The notes under the pieces were generated by a model. The model had not been told where the DNA came from. It ran no database searches and saw only the letters and a list, made by a program, of their open reading frames with translations. This document shows positions 54,486 through 64,000 of a stretch of DNA of 64,000 nucleotides, piece by piece. How positions within the stretch are numbered: the stretch's first letter is position 1; each line of letters starts with the position of its first letter. Origin of the DNA: Mesoplasma lactucae ATCC 49193 (lineage in GTDB: Bacteria > Bacillota_I > Bacilli_A > Mycoplasmatales > Mycoplasmataceae); assembly GCF_002441935.1 (NCBI RefSeq), contig NZ_CP023668.1, positions 496,001 through 560,000 on the forward strand, in the 5' to 3' direction. The translations under genes and the position numbers were made by a program.

Positions 54486-56111
54486 TTATTTTTCTGAGTT
54501 TGGGTTTGGTTTTAAGAATTCTTTGATAAGACTTGGTTGAGTCATTTCTTTTGGTTTTTGAATTCCCATTAATTCAAGAATAGTTGGAGCTACATCAGCG
54601 ATTGCTGGATCTTCACTTTCAGGAATTAATTCAACGTTTTTATCAGTAATGATAATTGGTACTAAATCACTTGTGTGTTTTTTGTTTGGTTGACCTTTTG
54701 AGTCTAACATTACTTCAGCATTCCCGTGGTCTGCTGTAATAACCATAATTCCGTTGTGTTTAGTTACAAAGTCATTGTAGATACGTTCTAATTGTTTGTC
54801 TAAGCATTTAACAGCTTCAACAGTCGCTTTTAAATCACCAGTATGTCCAACCATGTCACAGTTTGCAAAGTTTAAAACAATTAAATCAAATTCGTTTTTA
54901 TTAATTTCTTCTAATAATTTGTCTGTGATTTTTGGTGCTGACATTTCAGGAGCTAAGTTATAAGTTGCTACGTTTGGTGAAGCAATTAAATCAATGCTTG
55001 CACCAGGTAAAGTAATTTCATTAGGTTTAGCTAAACCGTTTTTGAAATAATCATTTCCTCCATCAAAGAAGAAAGTAACGTGAGCAATTTTTTCAGTTTC
55101 AGCTATACGTAATTGTTTGTATCCTGCTTGACTAACAACTTGTCCTAAAGTTTCAGTTAATGGGTGTGGTGGATATGCGATGTGTTTTGAACCAACAGTG
55201 TCAGCATATTTCATCATTGATACGAAGTAAATATCGTTTCCGATAAATTCTTGGTTTTTAAATGATGGATCTTGTCATGCTGCATATGAGTGGTTTGTCA
55301 TGATTGATGCCATTTGAATAGCGCGGTCAGGACGGAAGTTAGTAAAGATGATTGAATCACCTTTACTTAATCCAGGTGTAACGTTTTTGTTATATGCTGG
55401 AATTAACATTTCATCATCATTTCCAGCAGCATATTGTTCATTAATATATGCAATTGGATCTGTGAATGATGGTGAATCTTTACGATCAACGATTGCATCA
55501 TAAGCTTTAGCCATACGGTCTCAACGTTTATCACGATCCATTGCGTAGTAACGTCCACTTAATGAAGCGATTTGTCCAACTCCGCCGTTTTCTTTAATTA
55601 CATTTAATAAAGTATTAATGTAACCTTCTGCACATCTAGGAGCAGTATCTCTACCATCAGTAATTAAATCAAATTTAATATCTTTTACTCCATATTTAAC
55701 TGCAGCTTTATAAATTCCAATCATATGGTTCATGTGAGCATGAACTCCACCATCTGAGAATAATCCCATTAAGTGTAATGATGTGTTGTTGTCTTTGGCA
55801 TTTTTGAAAGCAGCAACGATTTCTGGATTAGTTCCTAATGAACCATCTTTAGCAGCGTTGTCTAATTTCATTAATGATTCAGGGTTAATTCTCCCTGCCC
55901 CTAAGTGGATGTGTCCAACTTCTGAGTTTCCCATTTGACCATCAGGCAATCCAACTCATTTTCCTGAGGCATGAGCTTGAACTCATGGGTATTCTTTTTC
56001 TAATTCTTTTACAAAAGTCATATTAGCGTCAGTAACAGCGTTACCTTCTGATGCAGGGGCAATTCCTCATCCATCAAGAATAGCTAATAAAATTGGTTGT
56101 TTCACTTTCAT
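54486..56111 (-). CDS. gpmI: phosphoglycerate mutase, cofactor-independent
   Basis: Mn-dependent alkaline-phosphatase-fold enzyme interconverting 3- and 2-phosphoglycerate. 541 residues, slightly longer than usual at the C-terminus. ILDGWG at about 11-16, catalytic Ser in MGNSEVGH near 60-67, DGRDTAPRC near 155, NFRPDRA near 275 and TADHGNAE near 465. AAGGA precedes ATG 56111. It is followed upstream by a HAD phosphatase and tpiA on the same strand. Confidence 0.96.
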
Positions 56112-56126
56112 GAAAAATCCTTCTTC

Positions 56127-56948
56127 CTATTTTTCGTTCAAAATATATTTATCAATTGCTTCAGCAACTCCACCTTCAACATTAGTTTTATTAATGTGAA
56201 TTTGAGCAACTTTTTTAACAGCATCAACAGAGTTTTCCAATGAAACCCCTCATTTTACATACTCGATCATTGGTAAATCGTTCATTCCATCCCCAATGGC
56301 CATTGTTTGTTCATGAGGAACTTTAAATTCCTCTGCAAGATATTTCACAGCAAAGGCTTTATTAATTCCTTTAGCATTGATTTCTAAAACATGTTCTTTT
56401 GCAGATAATGCATGTTCTAATCCTAATTTTTGAACCTCTTTAATGTATTCTTCAGAAACATTAAAAGCTAATAGTTTAAAGAAACTATAATTGAAGTTAT
56501 CTTCAACGTCATCGAATAAGATATATTCTCCGTCAAAGAATCCAGATTCAAATACTCATCCTTCAGTATGATTTGTATCACGCGATTGGACAACAGTATT
56601 TAAATCATCAACATACCCTCAAACTTCAACATCAGGGTATTTGTTTTTAGCAAGGTCAAATAATGTTTTTGCATCAGTTGAACTAATTGGTGATGATTTT
56701 AAGATTTTTTTATCATTAAAGTCATAAATACAAGCTCCATTGCATGCAGCAATTAAAGCATTTTTATAGTTCAAACCGTTTTCAACTAGTTTATTTTGTT
56801 TTGCTAAAGCAGGACGACCAGTCACAATTACAACGTCAACTCCTTTTTCTAAGGCTTGTTGAATTGGTTTAACATTGGCTGGAACGATTTCACCACCCTT
56901 ATAATAAGTGGTTCCATCCATATCTAAAGCTAATAGTTTAATTTTCAT
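56127..56948 (-). CDS. Cof-type HAD hydrolase
   Basis: 273 residues; HAD motif I LDMDGTTYY at 8-16, motif II VTGRP near 43, motif III Lys in KGINKAFAV near 200 and motif IV GDGMNDLPM near 225. Cof-type (class IIB) cytosolic phosphatases act on sugar phosphates and similar metabolites. It lies between tpiA and gpmI. Its exact substrate cannot be read from the sequence. Confidence 0.9.
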
Positions 56949-56971
56949 AGTCGTTTCTTTCTTATTATTTA

Positions 56972-57718
56972 TTATTTGTTAAAGTTGATTAATTCGATGT
57001 AATCTTCTGCTACCATTGATGCTCCACCAACTAGTGCTCCATCAATATCTTTTTGTTTCATTAAGTCTTTTACGTTAGCAGGTTTTACTGATCCACCATA
57101 TTGAATAACGATATCTTTAGCAACAGTTTTGTTGTAAATTTTTCCTAAAGTATCACGAATCATTGCACAAACATCTTGAGCAATTTCAGGAGTTGCGGTT
57201 TTACCAGTTCCGATAGCTCAGATTGGTTCATAAGCAACAATAGCTTTTCTAGCTTGTTCTGCTGGGATATCTTTGAATGCTTTTTTAATTTGGTTAGCTA
57301 CAAAAGTATTAGTTTTTCCAGCTTCATAAGTTTCTAAAGTTTCTCCACAACAAATTACAGTAATCATGTCTGCGTTTAATAAAGCTTTTGCTTTTAAGTT
57401 AACTGTTTCATCAGTTTCTCCAAACATTTGTCTTCTTTCTGAGTGACCAATGATTGCTCCTTTTACTCCAATTTCTTGTAGCATTGGGATTGAGATTTCT
57501 CCAGTGTAAGCACCAGATTCAGCTCAACAAACGTTTTCAGCAATAATATCAATGTTTTTTGCTTTTTTAACAGCAGTTTCTAATGCAGTATAAGGTACAG
57601 CTAATCCTGCTCTTACTCCTTCATTTTTGCTTTTTTTGTCAACAGCTTTTAAGAAAGCTTTAACATCGGCATTAGTACCGTTCATTTTTCAGTTTCCGTA
57701 AATAAATTTATCTTTCAT
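56972..57718 (-). CDS. tpiA: triosephosphate isomerase
   Basis: 248 residues; NWKMN at 9-13, GHSERR near 92 (catalytic His), AYEPIWAIGTGK near 163-174 with the catalytic Glu, and GGSVKPAN near 208. GGAGG precedes ATG 57718 and a TATAAT box lies about 40 bp upstream. It heads the tpiA-HAD-gpmI group. Confidence 0.97.
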
Positions 57719-57809
57719 AATAATGATTTTCCTCCGTTTTTAATCGTTCTAATTATAACATTTTTAAAATTAACATTTGTTTTCAAAAATGATTCATAAG
57801 TTATAACAA

Positions 57810-58535
57810 TTAGTTAATTAATTTTGCTGCATCGTGATCGATAATCACAGTGAAATCAGGGTGATTTTTTAATGCAGTTACTGGTCATTCTTCATTTGGT
57901 CCGTCTTGAACTAAATGATAGATTGCTTCAGCTTTAGCTTCTCCTGTAGCAATTAAAATGATTTTTTTAGCTTTTAAAATTGAACCAATTCCCATTGAAA
58001 CAGCTTTTGTAGGAACTTCTGATGGTGATGAGAAGAATCTAGCGTTTGCTTTAATAGTTGCTGGTGCTAATTCAACTTCATGAGTTAATTCAGTAAATGA
58101 TGAACCAGGTTCATTAAACCCAATGTGACCATTAACTCCTAAACCTAATAATTGCACATCAATTCCACCAGCTTTAGCAATTAAAGCATCATATGCTTGA
58201 GGATCTTTTAATCCTTCTGGTGTAACGCTTGGGAAGTTTGTGTTTGTTTTGTGAATATCAATATGGTCAAATAATTCTTTGTCCATAAATTCACGATATG
58301 AATGTCCTGAATTTAGTTTTAAACCAATGTATTCATCTAAGTTAAAAGTAGTTACATTTTTAAATGAAATCACTTTTTCATGGTTTAAATCTCTTAAGTG
58401 TTCATAGGTTGGTAATGGTGTTGAACCAGTTGCTAATCCTAAAACAGCATTATCGTGTTTTTTAATTTCGTCTGCGATGATTTGAGCGGTTTTATGACCA
58501 ACAGCTCCAGCATCATTTAATTTAATAATTTCCAT
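57810..58535 (-). CDS. nagB: glucosamine-6-phosphate deaminase
   Basis: Converts glucosamine 6-phosphate to fructose 6-phosphate and ammonia, feeding amino sugars into glycolysis. 241 residues; GLATGSTPLPTYEHL at 33-47, NLDEYIGL near 65, GLGVNGHIGFNEPG near 129-142 and STRSHEIT-like ELTHEVEL near 150. UGA near the end is Trp. It lies 91 bp before tpiA, with no clear terminator between. Confidence 0.95.
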
Positions 58536-58610
58536 AGTATTTTCTTCTTTCTAAAAACTATTTTTATTCACTCTTATTTTATCTTGTTAGTGAAAAGAAA
58601 GAAAATAAAA

Positions 58611-58640
58611 ACAAAAAAAGAAGCACTAAAAGTGCTTCTG
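58611..58640 (-). terminator. terminator of the nine-tRNA operon
   Basis: AGAAGCACT/AGTGCTTCT hairpin followed by a run of seven T on the minus strand. Confidence 0.85.
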
Positions 58641-58661
58641 TAAATATCTTTTTCGTAATGG

Positions 58662-58734
58662 TGGTTGTGGACGGAATTGAACCGCCGACACGCAGAGCTT
58701 CAATCTGCTGCTCTACCGACTGAGCTACACAACC
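58662..58734 (-). tRNA. tRNA-Phe(GAA)
   Basis: Acceptor GGTTGTG/CACAACC, anticodon loop TTGAAGC, CCA encoded. Last in the tRNA operon. Confidence 0.96.
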
Positions 58735-58749
58735 ATAAAATAAAAATGG

Positions 58750-58823
58750 CGACCCCAACGAGACTCGAACTCGTGATCTCCTCCGTGACAGGGAGGCGCG
58801 ATAACCAACTTCGCTATGGGGCC
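58750..58823 (-). tRNA. tRNA-Asp(GTC)
   Basis: Acceptor GGCCCCA/TGGGGTC, anticodon loop CTGTCAC, discriminator G, CCA encoded. Confidence 0.96.
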
Positions 58824-58830
58824 ACTTTGG

Positions 58831-58903
<73 letters not shown>

Positions 58904-58925
58904 ATAATATAAATAATAATAATGG

Positions 58926-59015
58926 CGGAAGATGAGGGATTCGAACCCCCGCTCGGCTTTCACCGACTCCCGGTTTTCAAGACCGGTCCCTTCAGCCAGA
59001 CTTGGGTAATCTTCC
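58926..59015 (-). tRNA. tRNA-Ser(TGA)
   Basis: 90 nt with long variable arm, acceptor GGAAGAT/ATCTTCC, anticodon loop CTTGAAA, CCA encoded. Confidence 0.95.
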
Positions 59016-59060
59016 GTTATAAAGAATGTTCCACAAGGTCCATTTCATTGCTATAAATGG

Positions 59061-59134
59061 TGGACCTTATTGGACTTGAACCAATGACCGTCCGGTTATG
59101 AGCCGGATGCTCTAACCAACTGAGCTAAAGGTCC
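59061..59134 (-). tRNA. tRNA-Ile(CAT), lysidine type
   Basis: Acceptor GGACCTT/AAGGTCC, anticodon stem-loop TCCGG-CTCATAA-CCGGA. The body matches the tRNA-Ile2 pattern, in which C34 becomes lysidine and reads AUA, rather than tRNA-Met. This is inference from sequence type; elongator Met lies next to it. Confidence 0.75.
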
Positions 59135-59146
59135 TTGAATAAATGG

Positions 59147-59220
59147 TAGCGGGAAAGAGATTTGAACTCTTGACCTCACGGGTATGAACCGTGCGCTCTA
59201 ACCAACTGAGCTATCCCGCC
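59147..59220 (-). tRNA. elongator tRNA-Met(CAT)
   Basis: Acceptor GGCGGGA/TCCCGCT, anticodon loop TTCATAC typical of elongator Met in Gram-positives, CCA encoded. Confidence 0.88.
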
Positions 59221-59239
59221 AAAAAAAATATAAAAATGG

Positions 59240-59312
59240 TGGACCCGATCGGGATCGAACCGACGACCCCCTGCGTGCAAGGCAGGTGCTCTCCCAGCTG
59301 AGCTACGGGCCC
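59240..59312 (-). tRNA. tRNA-Ala(TGC)
   Basis: Acceptor GGGCCCG/CGGGTCC, anticodon loop CTTGCAC, CCA encoded. Confidence 0.96.
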
Positions 59313-59325
59313 ATTATTTAAATGG

Positions 59326-59399
59326 TCGGGAAGACAGGATTCGAACCTGCGACCCTTCGGTCCCAAACCGAATGCTCTACCAAGCTGAGCCACTTCCCG
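59326..59399 (-). tRNA. tRNA-Pro(TGG)
   Basis: Acceptor CGGGAAG/CTTCCCG, anticodon loop TTTGGGA, CCA encoded. Confidence 0.96.
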
Positions 59400-59409
59400 A
59401 TATAAATAA

Positions 59410-59455
59410 TAGGTGTCATTAGTGATAAGTTATTACATTAACAACACCACTGATT
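59410..59455 (-). other. spacer hairpin between tRNA-Arg and tRNA-Pro
   Basis: GGTGT/ACACC with inner GTAATAA/TTATCAC pairing; no T-run follows, so a processing structure is more likely than a terminator. Confidence 0.4.
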
Positions 59456-59465
59456 TCAATAATGG

Positions 59466-59539
59466 TGCGCCTAGAGGGACTCGAACCCCCAACCTTTTGA
59501 TCCGTAGTCAAACGATCTATCCAATTGATCTATAGGCGC
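59466..59539 (-). tRNA. tRNA-Arg(ACG)
   Basis: Acceptor GCGCCTA/TAGGCGC, anticodon loop CTACGGA (A34 may be edited to inosine), CCA encoded. First gene of the nine-tRNA operon. Confidence 0.96.
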
Positions 59540-59602
59540 ATATTTGTTTTTATCAGTGCGTATTTCTAACGGTTTAAACTCGTTTTCCCTAACGACTTTT
59601 AG

Positions 59603-59632
59603 ATTATAGCAAACAACTAGAAAATAAAGCAA
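59603..59632 (-). promoter_or_regulatory. promoter of the nine-tRNA operon
   Basis: TTGCTT (59627-59632), 18 bp, TATAAT (59603-59608) with TGC extension; 64 bp upstream of tRNA-Arg. Confidence 0.78.
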
Positions 59633-59690
59633 GTATATTTTTACTATTTTTCCAAAAAAATTAAAAAAAGATAACTTTATGCTCAAAAGA

Positions 59691-59721
59691 TAAAAAAATA
59701 GCTTTTTTCAAAGCTATTTTT
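59691..59721 (-). terminator. terminator of tRNA-Cys
   Basis: AAAAATAGCTTT/AAAGCTATTTTT hairpin followed by T-rich sequence. Confidence 0.85.
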
Positions 59722-59741
59722 GCTTGTTTTTTCTAAGTTGG

Positions 59742-59814
59742 AGGTACTGACCGGATTCGAACCGGTGATCAGGGTGTTGCAGACCCATGCCTTAGGCCAC
59801 TTGGCTACAGTACC
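59742..59814 (-). tRNA. tRNA-Cys(GCA)
   Basis: Acceptor GGTACTG/CAGTACC, anticodon loop CTGCAAC, discriminator U, CCA encoded. Transcribed alone. Its leader carries GTCTT/AAGAC at 59821-59835. Confidence 0.95.
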
Positions 59815-59846
59815 ATAAATGTCTTGTTTAAAGACACGACCTTAAT

Positions 59847-59875
59847 ATTATAAGAATAAATATTAATTTAAACAA
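59847..59875 (-). promoter_or_regulatory. promoter of tRNA-Cys
   Basis: TTGTTT (59870-59875), 17 bp, TATAAT (59847-59852). Confidence 0.7.
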
Positions 59876-59898
59876 GTAAAATGACATGACTTTCAAAA

Positions 59899-59926
59899 TA
59901 AAAACTTAGTATTTTAAAACTAAGCT
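59899..59926 (-). terminator. terminator of the S66 peptidase gene
   Basis: CTTAGT/ACTAAG hairpin with TTTTTATTTT on the minus strand. Confidence 0.7.
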
Positions 59927-59937
59927 TAATTTAATTA

Positions 59938-60888
59938 TTATTTATAGATTTTTTTGTTTTTAAAATCAATAGTTAAAGGTTTATTTAACTCAACAATTAA
60001 CATTGGTTTACAATGAGAAAAATCAACATCATAAACAATCGGAATTTTCTTATCATCCATTAATTCTAATAAGATATCAATTGGTTTTTTATTTGAATTT
60101 TGATCATTAAATTGTTCATGTTTTCCTAAGATAATTGCAGATACTTTATCAAAGGCTTTATTTAATTTTAAGAAATTAAAGTTCTTTTCAACAGTTTCAG
60201 CATCTTTACAACTATCTTCGATTAATAAAATATCACCAGATTTAATTTCTAATCCATATTCACTATTTCAAGTTCCTAAGATTGTATTTAAGTTTCCACC
60301 AATAACTCTACCAGTAATTGTTTCTTTAGAGTTTATAAAGAATCATTCATTTTTATGAAAGTTCTTTTCGGATTCATATTCTTCTCAATTCTTTCTATCG
60401 TCAGTTCATTTAACTGGTGTTTGATATTCGTAATTCGGCTTATTAATAGCATTGATAAAAGAATCATAAGTTATTTCACGACAATAGTCTTCAAAATCAC
60501 CAAATGATGGAATTAAAGCAGGTCCATAAAAGACTCTAACGTTTGGTGATTTTCTAATAACAGCAGTTAATAAAGCAGTTGAATCAGAGTAACCACAAAC
60601 GATTTTTGTTTTCTGATTTAAACTATCAAAATCAATATAAGGTAAAACAGAACTTGTATTTGAACCACCAACACTAGCCATTAAAACGTCAACATTTTGA
60701 TTAACTAAATCATTAATCTCGTTTCCCCTTTCAATTGATGTTCCAGTTCTATAGCTATCTTCTTTTCTTAAAAGTTTTCCTTCTATAACTTCATTTCCTT
60801 TTAGAGTTAAAAACTCAATTGCACGATTAGTTCTTTTTGGATATCTTTTTCCTAAAGGTGTTGATGATGAATAAATTCCAATTTTCAT
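59938..60888 (-). CDS. S66 family (MccF/LD-carboxypeptidase-like) peptidase
   Basis: 316 residues. Ser nucleophile in VCGYSDSTALL near 97-107, preceded by MASVGGSNTSSVLPYIDFD; catalytic Glu in LLIEDSCKDAET near 220 and His in DFSHCKPM near 290. A mollicute has no peptidoglycan, so murein recycling is unlikely; the MccF branch, which cleaves peptidyl-adenylates and similar amides, fits better. Four UGA-Trp codons lie in the middle. Single-gene unit. Confidence 0.88.
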
Positions 60889-60956
60889 AAATAACTTATC
60901 TCCAAATCTTTTTTTGATTTTAGCATTTTAGCTTTTATTAAAGTTTATGAACTATA

Positions 60957-60984
60957 AAAAAACAAGAATTTTACAATTCTTGTT
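60957..60984 (-). terminator. terminator of potCD
   Basis: AACAAGAATT/AATTCTTGTT hairpin followed by a run of T, seven bases after the stop. Confidence 0.88.
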
Positions 60985-60990
60985 AATTAA

Positions 60991-63900
60991 TTATTTAGAG
61001 TTAATACTTGTTAATAATTTATTATATAAATCTACTAAGTAGGCATCTAACTCATTATTGTTTTGGAATGATAATGGTTCATCATATACTTTTGTGTATT
61101 CTGGGTCTGTTACGATTGGTTTGTAAAGTTCTGCATAATCTTTAAATTCGTTTTCTTCACCATCAATTTCAGGTTGTGTTGAAATTGCCTTTAAAGCACT
61201 GTCAACTGGTGAAGCTAACCCAACATACATTGAGTTATCAGTTGCATTTTGTTCATTGTACATAAAGTTAATGAACTCATAAGCAGCATCACGGTGAGTT
61301 TCTTTAATTCCTTTTGAAACAACCATACTATCTGAATAAACGTTAGTACGTTGTTCAACTTCACCAATACCTTCTAATGGAGATAGGACTTTGTCTTTAA
61401 CTCTTCCATAGGCATAAGTTTTTTTCAAGTTTGATGGACGGTTAGTTTCGGCATACAAAGCATCACCACTATACATCATAGCAACATCAAATTGACCAGT
61501 TTGAGCAGTAGTAATTAAACTATCTCCTTCAACCATATCAATGTTTTTATTTTTAATTAACCCAGTTAAATAATCATAAGCATGGTTTACTTCATCTTTG
61601 TTAACTAAGTTATTTTTCCCATAAAGAATTTGTGAAGCAATCATAAAGATATTTTTAGGATCGTTATTTAGTTTAACTTTTAAACCAGCATCAGCAGCTT
61701 CTTGTAAAAGTTGTCAATTAATTTTTCCACTTAACATTCCTTCTTGGCCTTCTTCTTCACTAATTGTAATGTTTTTACTTTTTAAGAAGTTAACAACCGC
61801 CTGGTTGTTAGTGTTAAAGACTAAGACAACATCTCCTCAGAAATAAGGAACTGCATAGTCTAAAATTGTTTGTTCAGTTTTTCCACCATCAGTATCGTTA
61901 TTAACGTTAACTTTTGATTGAGCCATTAAATCAATTAAAGCTTGATTGATAGTTGCTTTATCTTTATCAGTTTCAGCTGCTAATGAAACTTGGTTTTTAG
62001 CAGCAGTTGCAACTGGAGCATTAATATTTAGTTTAGATCAATCAATTTCTTCAATTCTATTTTCGTTTGCTAATCTTTGAACCATGTAATCTGATGGAAC
62101 CATTAAGTCATATTTAAATGAATATAACTTAGTATATAAAGTTTCATTAGCATCATAAGTTTGATAGTTAACTTTATAACCAGTTTCTTTTTCAAACTTA
62201 TTAATTAGTTCAGGATCAATATATTCTCCTCAGTTAGCTACAGTTAAATCGTAGATATTATTTTTAACATAAGCTACAGTTAATCCAGAAAATGCTGCTA
62301 TAGCTACTAGAGCTACAGAAATAATTTTTCAAGATTTTTGGAATCAGTTTTTTGATTTTGGTGCAATATCATCACTATCTGGAGCAAATAATTTATTATG
62401 CTTATTAGTTACTTTAACTTGTAATTTATCAATCTTATTTTCTTCACTCACAATGTTTTGTTGTAAACGGTGTAAATAAGTTTCTAAATAAGTTTCTCTT
62501 TGCGCAGAAATGATTTGTGTAGTAGTTTGAGTTTTGGCTCTTTTTAAGCGTTTATCATAACTACTTGTGATTGGTGTTCAAACATAAACTTGAGGAGTTA
62601 AAGCATCAAGTTTTGCTTGTAGTTCAGAAATTTTATTGTTTCTTAAATCACGTGTAGCACGTAATTTTTCTGTAGTCATACGAAGTTTGTAGTGGTTCTT
62701 GCCTTCTTCAACTTCGATTTTTCATTCTTTTAAAATCTTAATTTTTTTCTTATATCAAGTGATATCTTTTTTAGATAAGTTTCCAGCTTCTAATTCAACA
62801 TTGTATTCAGTTTCTCAACGATCAATTTGACGTTGAATTTTTTTAGCTTGTTTAGCAGCTTTTTCATCTCGGTTTTCGATTCATTCGATTTCAGATTCTA
62901 AGTCTGCTTTTTTATCATTTAATTTATCTAGTTGTAAAGAAATCTTAGCAACACGTTTAGCATCGTTTGCCTTTTTTTGCATTTCTTCTGTTTTTTTAGC
63001 AATAGATTTTTCACAACGTTCTAAACGAGAGTAGTAACGTTTTTCGTTTCTAATTTCGTTTCTAATTTTGTATTGTTTTCATTCTAATCTTGAAATTTTT
63101 TTATCATAATTCTTAATTGAATAAATTTTAATTAAGAACTTTAATCAGAAGTATTTGACTCATAAACTTAATCTATGAGTCTTTTTAACAACCATTTGGG
63201 TGTTTAAAGCAATGTAATCTTCATTTAGTTTTTTGTAATACTTATCAAAGGTTTTAGCTTTGTAATATCCTCCACGTAATGCTTCTTCAGTTTCTTTTTT
63301 CTTAATCTTAATAACTTGAATTGCGTTTCAAATAATAATAACCAAAAGAATTGCTGCTACTAATAAAGTACCAAAAGCATAAATAAATGGTTTTACTTTT
63401 TTTGCAGTATAAATAAAAGTCGAAACGTTAGTTTGTGGTCCCCCAGTGAAATAAGAAATGATAAAGTCATCAAAACTCATTGCAAAAGCAATTGCTCCAG
63501 CAGTAATAAAGGCTGGTTTTAAAATTGGCAGAATAACTTTAAATAAAATTTGGTGCGGTTTACTTCCTAAATCTTGAGCTGCTTCAAGAGTTGATTTATC
63601 AATCTTTCTCATTCTTGGCATAATTGTGATTAAAACATAAGGAACATTAAAGGAAATATGAGCAAAAATCAAAGTTCCAATTCCAAAGTTTACACCAGAT
63701 AATAAGAAAATAATCATTAATGAAACTGCAGTTACAACATCAGCATTAATTAACGGAATGTTTGCAATTCCTAGTCATGATTTTTGCGTAATTTTTTTAC
63801 ATCTTGATAAACCAATTGCAGCAGCTCCTCCAATTACAAGAGAAACTGCAGTTGAAATTACCGCTACAAAAAGTGAAGTAATAATTGATCTGACAAATGG

Positions 63901-64000
63901 TGAGTTGTGTACAAAATCATCATATGCTTTTCCACTAAATCCTTCAAAAACATTAACTGTATCTCCAGAGTTAAATGAAAATACAATCATGATAATGATT
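60991..64000 (-). CDS. potCD: PotC-PotD fusion: polyamine ABC permease joined to binding protein (5' end outside window)
   Basis: Open from the window edge to TAA 60991-60993, 1002 residues visible. The first 225 or so are the PotC permease (EAA-like loop TLEAAQDLGSKPHQILFKVILPI; helices such as VLITIMP and AFAMSFDDFIISYF). Next come about 300 Lys/Glu-rich residues, mostly coiled coil, presumably cytosolic. A membrane helix (about 560-580 from the edge, ISVALVAIAAFSGLTVAYV) then carries the PotD domain outside (YDLTVANWGEYIDPELINKFEKETG; DLMVPSDYMVQRL; PYFWGDVVLVFNTN). The binding protein is thus tethered, which suits a cell without a periplasm. The partner ATPase and PotB are not in the window. 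Confidence 0.92.

Overview
The window is AT-rich chromosome from a mollicute of the Spiroplasma/Entomoplasma/Mesoplasma group. UGA is read as tryptophan in most genes, and the window carries two tandem tRNA-Trp genes, one with anticodon CCA and one with UCA. Lipoproteins have the typical short MKKxLSIL...VVAC signal, and there is a PotC-PotD fusion and a short archaeal-type ProRS. It most resembles Mesoplasma/Entomoplasma; that assignment is inference. All CDS below were read with genetic code 4, so several are longer than a standard-code reading would give.

Layout. 1-4000: a cut membrane protein, an unknown protein, then pgk and gap on the minus strand. 4000-16100: one long minus-strand replication/repair block, ezrA-thiI-dnaE-polA-mutM-dnaB-dnaI, which keeps a Bacillus-like order. 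16200-18100: a Pr6Pr-like membrane protein and rpsD with a structured leader on the plus strand. 18100-23200: ytpR-pncB-tyrS (minus), two tandem DegV proteins (plus), and the two tRNA-Trp genes. 23200-29800: acp-fur, an unknown overlapping gene pair, tRNA-His, coaD with a degenerate DHH protein, hpt, ruvX and eno. 29800-36000: surface region with two convergent lipoproteins, one with a coiled coil downstream of a 15-T tract and one of 1353 residues with nine Ig-like repeats. 36000-41000: typA, a candidate type I toxin-antitoxin locus with three tandem small RNAs, an unknown protein, a nucleoside deoxyribosyltransferase and a YgjP-like metalloprotease. 41000-49000: lepA, a hydrolase, and the tightly overlapping proS/rnhA and tsaE/tsaB groups. 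48800-54500: mgtA with an upstream-ORF leader, and an ABC exporter. 54500-58600: glycolysis and sugar enzymes gpmI, a Cof-type HAD, tpiA and nagB. 58600-59900: ten tRNA genes. 59900-64000: an S66 peptidase and the PotCD fusion, cut by the window edge.

Much of the window is core metabolism (five glycolytic enzymes: gap, pgk, tpiA, gpmI, eno), translation (TyrS, ProS, S4, LepA, TypA, TsaB/TsaE, 14 tRNAs) and replication. The parts that stand out are regulatory and surface elements.

The strongest candidate for an undescribed system is at about 38190-38740. A 27-residue hydrophobic peptide with a strong but hairpin-embedded Shine-Dalgarno faces a convergent small RNA. The first 18 nt of that RNA include a perfect 17-nt complement to the peptide mRNA leader. 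Two further small RNAs of the same architecture but different 5' sequences follow in tandem. This is the layout of a par/Fst-like type I toxin-antitoxin locus plus an array of variable-seed RNAs.
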